Origin: JBGLNJ01 sp964353405
GTDB lineage: Bacteria; Chloroflexota; Anaerolineae; Fen-1058
Assembly: GCA_964353405.1 (NCBI GenBank)
Contig: CAYGWJ010000081.1
Span: 1 to 22,460 of the forward strand
Direction: 5' to 3'
DNA: 22,460 nt
This document shows, piece after piece, positions 21,642 through 22,460 of this stretch; position 1 is the stretch's first letter; each line of letters begins with the position of its first letter. The position numbers were made by a program, and so were the translations under genes. The notes under the pieces were generated by a model. It was given only the letters and a program-made list of their open reading frames with translations. It made no database searches and was not told the DNA's origin.

Positions 21642-22093
21642 CGGTGCCGGGCCAGTGCCCGTTCGATGCTGCGTGGATGAACCGACCGCCCAAACCGTTG
21701 GGCGATGCGCTGCTGCAAATCCGCGGTGCGCAACTTGGGGTCGGCTTCCAACGTTTGCAAGACAAAGGTCAGCACCTCGTCGGACAGCTTGTGGGCCCGC
21801 CGGGGCCCCTTGCGTTGAGGCAGCAACCCAGCCAGTCCCTCGGCCTCGAAGCGTTTGCGGAGTTGGTACAGCGTCACCCGCGAGAATCCGAAGGCAGCCG
21901 CCGTGGCCCCGACCGGTCGTCCGTCGACGGTCACTCGACGCAGCATCTCGTATTTGACCTGGACCAAATCGCGCGGATCGAAGAAGGGCTGCGTCTGGAA
22001 CAACGCATCGGTGACCTGCTCGGGATGCGGGTTGAGGGTGGCGTGTTCGCGCAGGGCTTCGCACTTGGGATCGGAACGCGCCGTCGCGCGCAT
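21629..22093 (-). CDS. Helix-turn-helix protein of the recombinase element
   Basis: The ATG at 22093 (MRATARSDP) is preceded by GAGAGG at 5 nt, and the promoter at 22150-22177 gives it a sensible leader of about 50 nt; a GTG at 22135 would start almost at the transcript 5' end. The 154-residue protein contains a transposase-type HTH (GRPVGATAAAFGFSRVTLYQL then RKRFEAEGLAGLLP), followed by a second DNA-binding-like region (LRTADLQQRIAQRFGRSVHP then RSIERALARHRKK). Such proteins bind element ends or regulate the operon; they have no catalytic residues. It ends RHRKKD at a TGA directly after a run of seven A, where -1 slippage would extend it into the next frame. Confidence 0.7.
   Translation of the reverse strand: MRATARSDPKCEALREHATLNPHPEQVTDALFQTQPFFDPRDLVQVKYEMLRRVTVDGRPVGATAAAFGFSRVTLYQLRKRFEAEGLAGLLPQRKGPRRAHKLSDEVLTFVLQTLEADPKLRTADLQQRIAQRFGRSVHPRSIERALARHRKKD
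21635..21641 (-). promoter_or_regulatory. A7 slippery heptamer, candidate -1 frameshift site
   Basis: The - strand reads CGA AAA AAA GAC TGA in the HTH frame, i.e. a canonical X-XXY-YYZ heptamer (A AAA AAA) with the stop one codon later. A short ACTGA-CGC-TCAGT stem follows immediately. A -1 slip enters the open downstream frame. Confidence 0.5.
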
Positions 22094-22149
22094 TAGAACC
22101 TCTCGATCCAAGACCAACCGGGAACATTGCGACACACATCGTTACTCTC

Positions 22150-22177
22150 ATTATGCGGCTCATTTGGCGATTGTCAA
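22150..22177 (-). promoter_or_regulatory. Internal promoter of the recombinase element
   Basis: On the - strand a perfect TTGACA (22177-22172), 16 nt, then CATAAT (22155-22150, 5 of 6). It lies in the gap between the DUF5372-like gene and the HTH gene and would drive HTH, small protein and recombinase. Confidence 0.65.
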
Positions 22178-22233
22178 TACCCAATCCGCAATTTCGCGGC
22201 GAAATGCGCTTAACATGGGCGGCGTAATGCACT

Positions 22234-22460
22234 TTACACCTCCTGTTCCCTGACCAAACACGCCAGCAGCCGCGATAGCTCCAGCAAATCAGTCACCCGA
22301 AAAGCTGATCGCCCGGCGGACAGGCTCACGAAGGGATCCGAAGGAGCCAGGTTGGTCCAGGCGAGGGGCACGGGACGGAGTCTGCCCGCCTCGTCCCGGT
22401 AGTAGACGTGGTCTTCGCTCCAGTTGTGGCGACAGGTGACGAGGACAAAGGTCTTCCCGT
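22234..22460 (-). CDS. DUF5372-like protein of the recombinase element, 5' partial
   Basis: From the right edge the - strand frame reads GKTFVLVTCRHNWSEDHVYY, RDEAGRLRPVPLAWTNLAP, SDPFVSLSAGRSAFRVTDLL and ends LVREQEV at TAA (22236-22234). About 74 codons are visible; the start is beyond the window. The pattern (T-x-R-x-N-W-x-E-D-x-V-Y-Y, then W-T and the A-G-R-S-x-F-R-x-x-D-L-L block) fits my knowledge of DUF5372, small proteins of unknown function encoded next to recombinases. Its position upstream of the HTH, small-protein and recombinase genes on the same strand supports it as the first gene of this mobile unit. The identification is from memory, not a search. Confidence 0.6.
   Translation of the reverse strand, partial: GKTFVLVTCRHNWSEDHVYYRDEAGRLRPVPLAWTNLAPSDPFVSLSAGRSAFRVTDLLELSRLLACLVREQEV

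Larger units (their letters stand above)
19130..22460 (-). mobile_element. Serine-recombinase element (DUF5372 - HTH - small protein - recombinase), partial
   Basis: Everything right of about 19130 reads leftward as one gene set: DUF5372-like, HTH, a small protein and a large serine recombinase. Its left edge coincides with the point where the transposase loses homology to its family, so it probably inserted there. The right edge is outside the window, where the missing end of the transposase would be expected. Confidence 0.6.

Noticed and set aside
21629..22232. Upstream part of the - strand frame that begins at 22232
   Set aside because: Before the A7 slip site this frame is a shadow of the HTH gene. 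Only its 3' part (from 21641) looks protein-like.

Overview
The window most resembles a chromosome segment of an uncultured or environmental Chloroflexota (Anaerolineae-like) bacterium. This rests on family knowledge, not a database search. The pointers are high GC, a cyclic-2,3-diphosphoglycerate-synthetase-like GTPase, a long PTPS-related (GT-C-like) membrane protein, a sugar-binding lipoprotein with VVEKVVQ-type repeats behind the lipobox, a bacterial UROD-family protein, and short low-complexity oligonucleotide repeats written straight into reading frames.

Region 1 (1-7741, + strand) is ordinary chromosomal sequence. It holds a 5'-truncated GTPase closed by a strong intrinsic terminator, a membrane-anchored alpha/beta hydrolase, a DUF952 protein with a coiled-coil tail, a multi-pass PTPS-related membrane protein, a MITE-like inverted repeat, a small TPR protein overlapping a uroporphyrinogen-decarboxylase-family gene, and a YuiH-like molybdopterin oxidoreductase. 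At least nine patches of simple oligo repeats occur between 2361 and 7809, many inside genes.

Region 2 (7798-18225, - strand) is a carbohydrate uptake and catabolism locus. Reading along the - strand: a GntR/UTRA repressor under a well-formed promoter and operator, a short-chain dehydrogenase, a ROK-family kinase lacking the zinc motif, a SIS-domain (UPF0309-like) protein, a zinc alcohol dehydrogenase, an extracellular sugar-binding lipoprotein, two ABC permeases and, after a gap of about 0.5 kb, an MFS sugar transporter with its own promoter. No ABC ATPase is present, so a shared MalK/MsmK-type ATPase elsewhere is expected. Several of the longer gaps between genes carry an RNA hairpin. The likely logic is that an imported sugar or polyol derivative is phosphorylated, isomerised and oxidised, with a metabolite lifting GntR repression. 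The substrate cannot be named from the sequence.

Region 3 (about 18250-22460) is nested mobile DNA. A DDE transposase gene is cut off just before its predicted catalytic Glu. The sequence that follows belongs to a second element, transcribed leftward, with a DUF5372-like gene, an HTH gene, a small gene apparently reached by -1 frameshifting at an A7 run, and a large serine recombinase. That recombinase is itself frameshifted at a small perfect hairpin, which separates the catalytic Ser from the rest of the protein. The far end of this element lies beyond the window.

The most noteworthy items are the paired 25-bp inverted operator-like elements in front of gntR, the possible programmed frameshift in the recombinase element, the unusual ROK active site, and the oligo repeats that add peptide segments to proteins.
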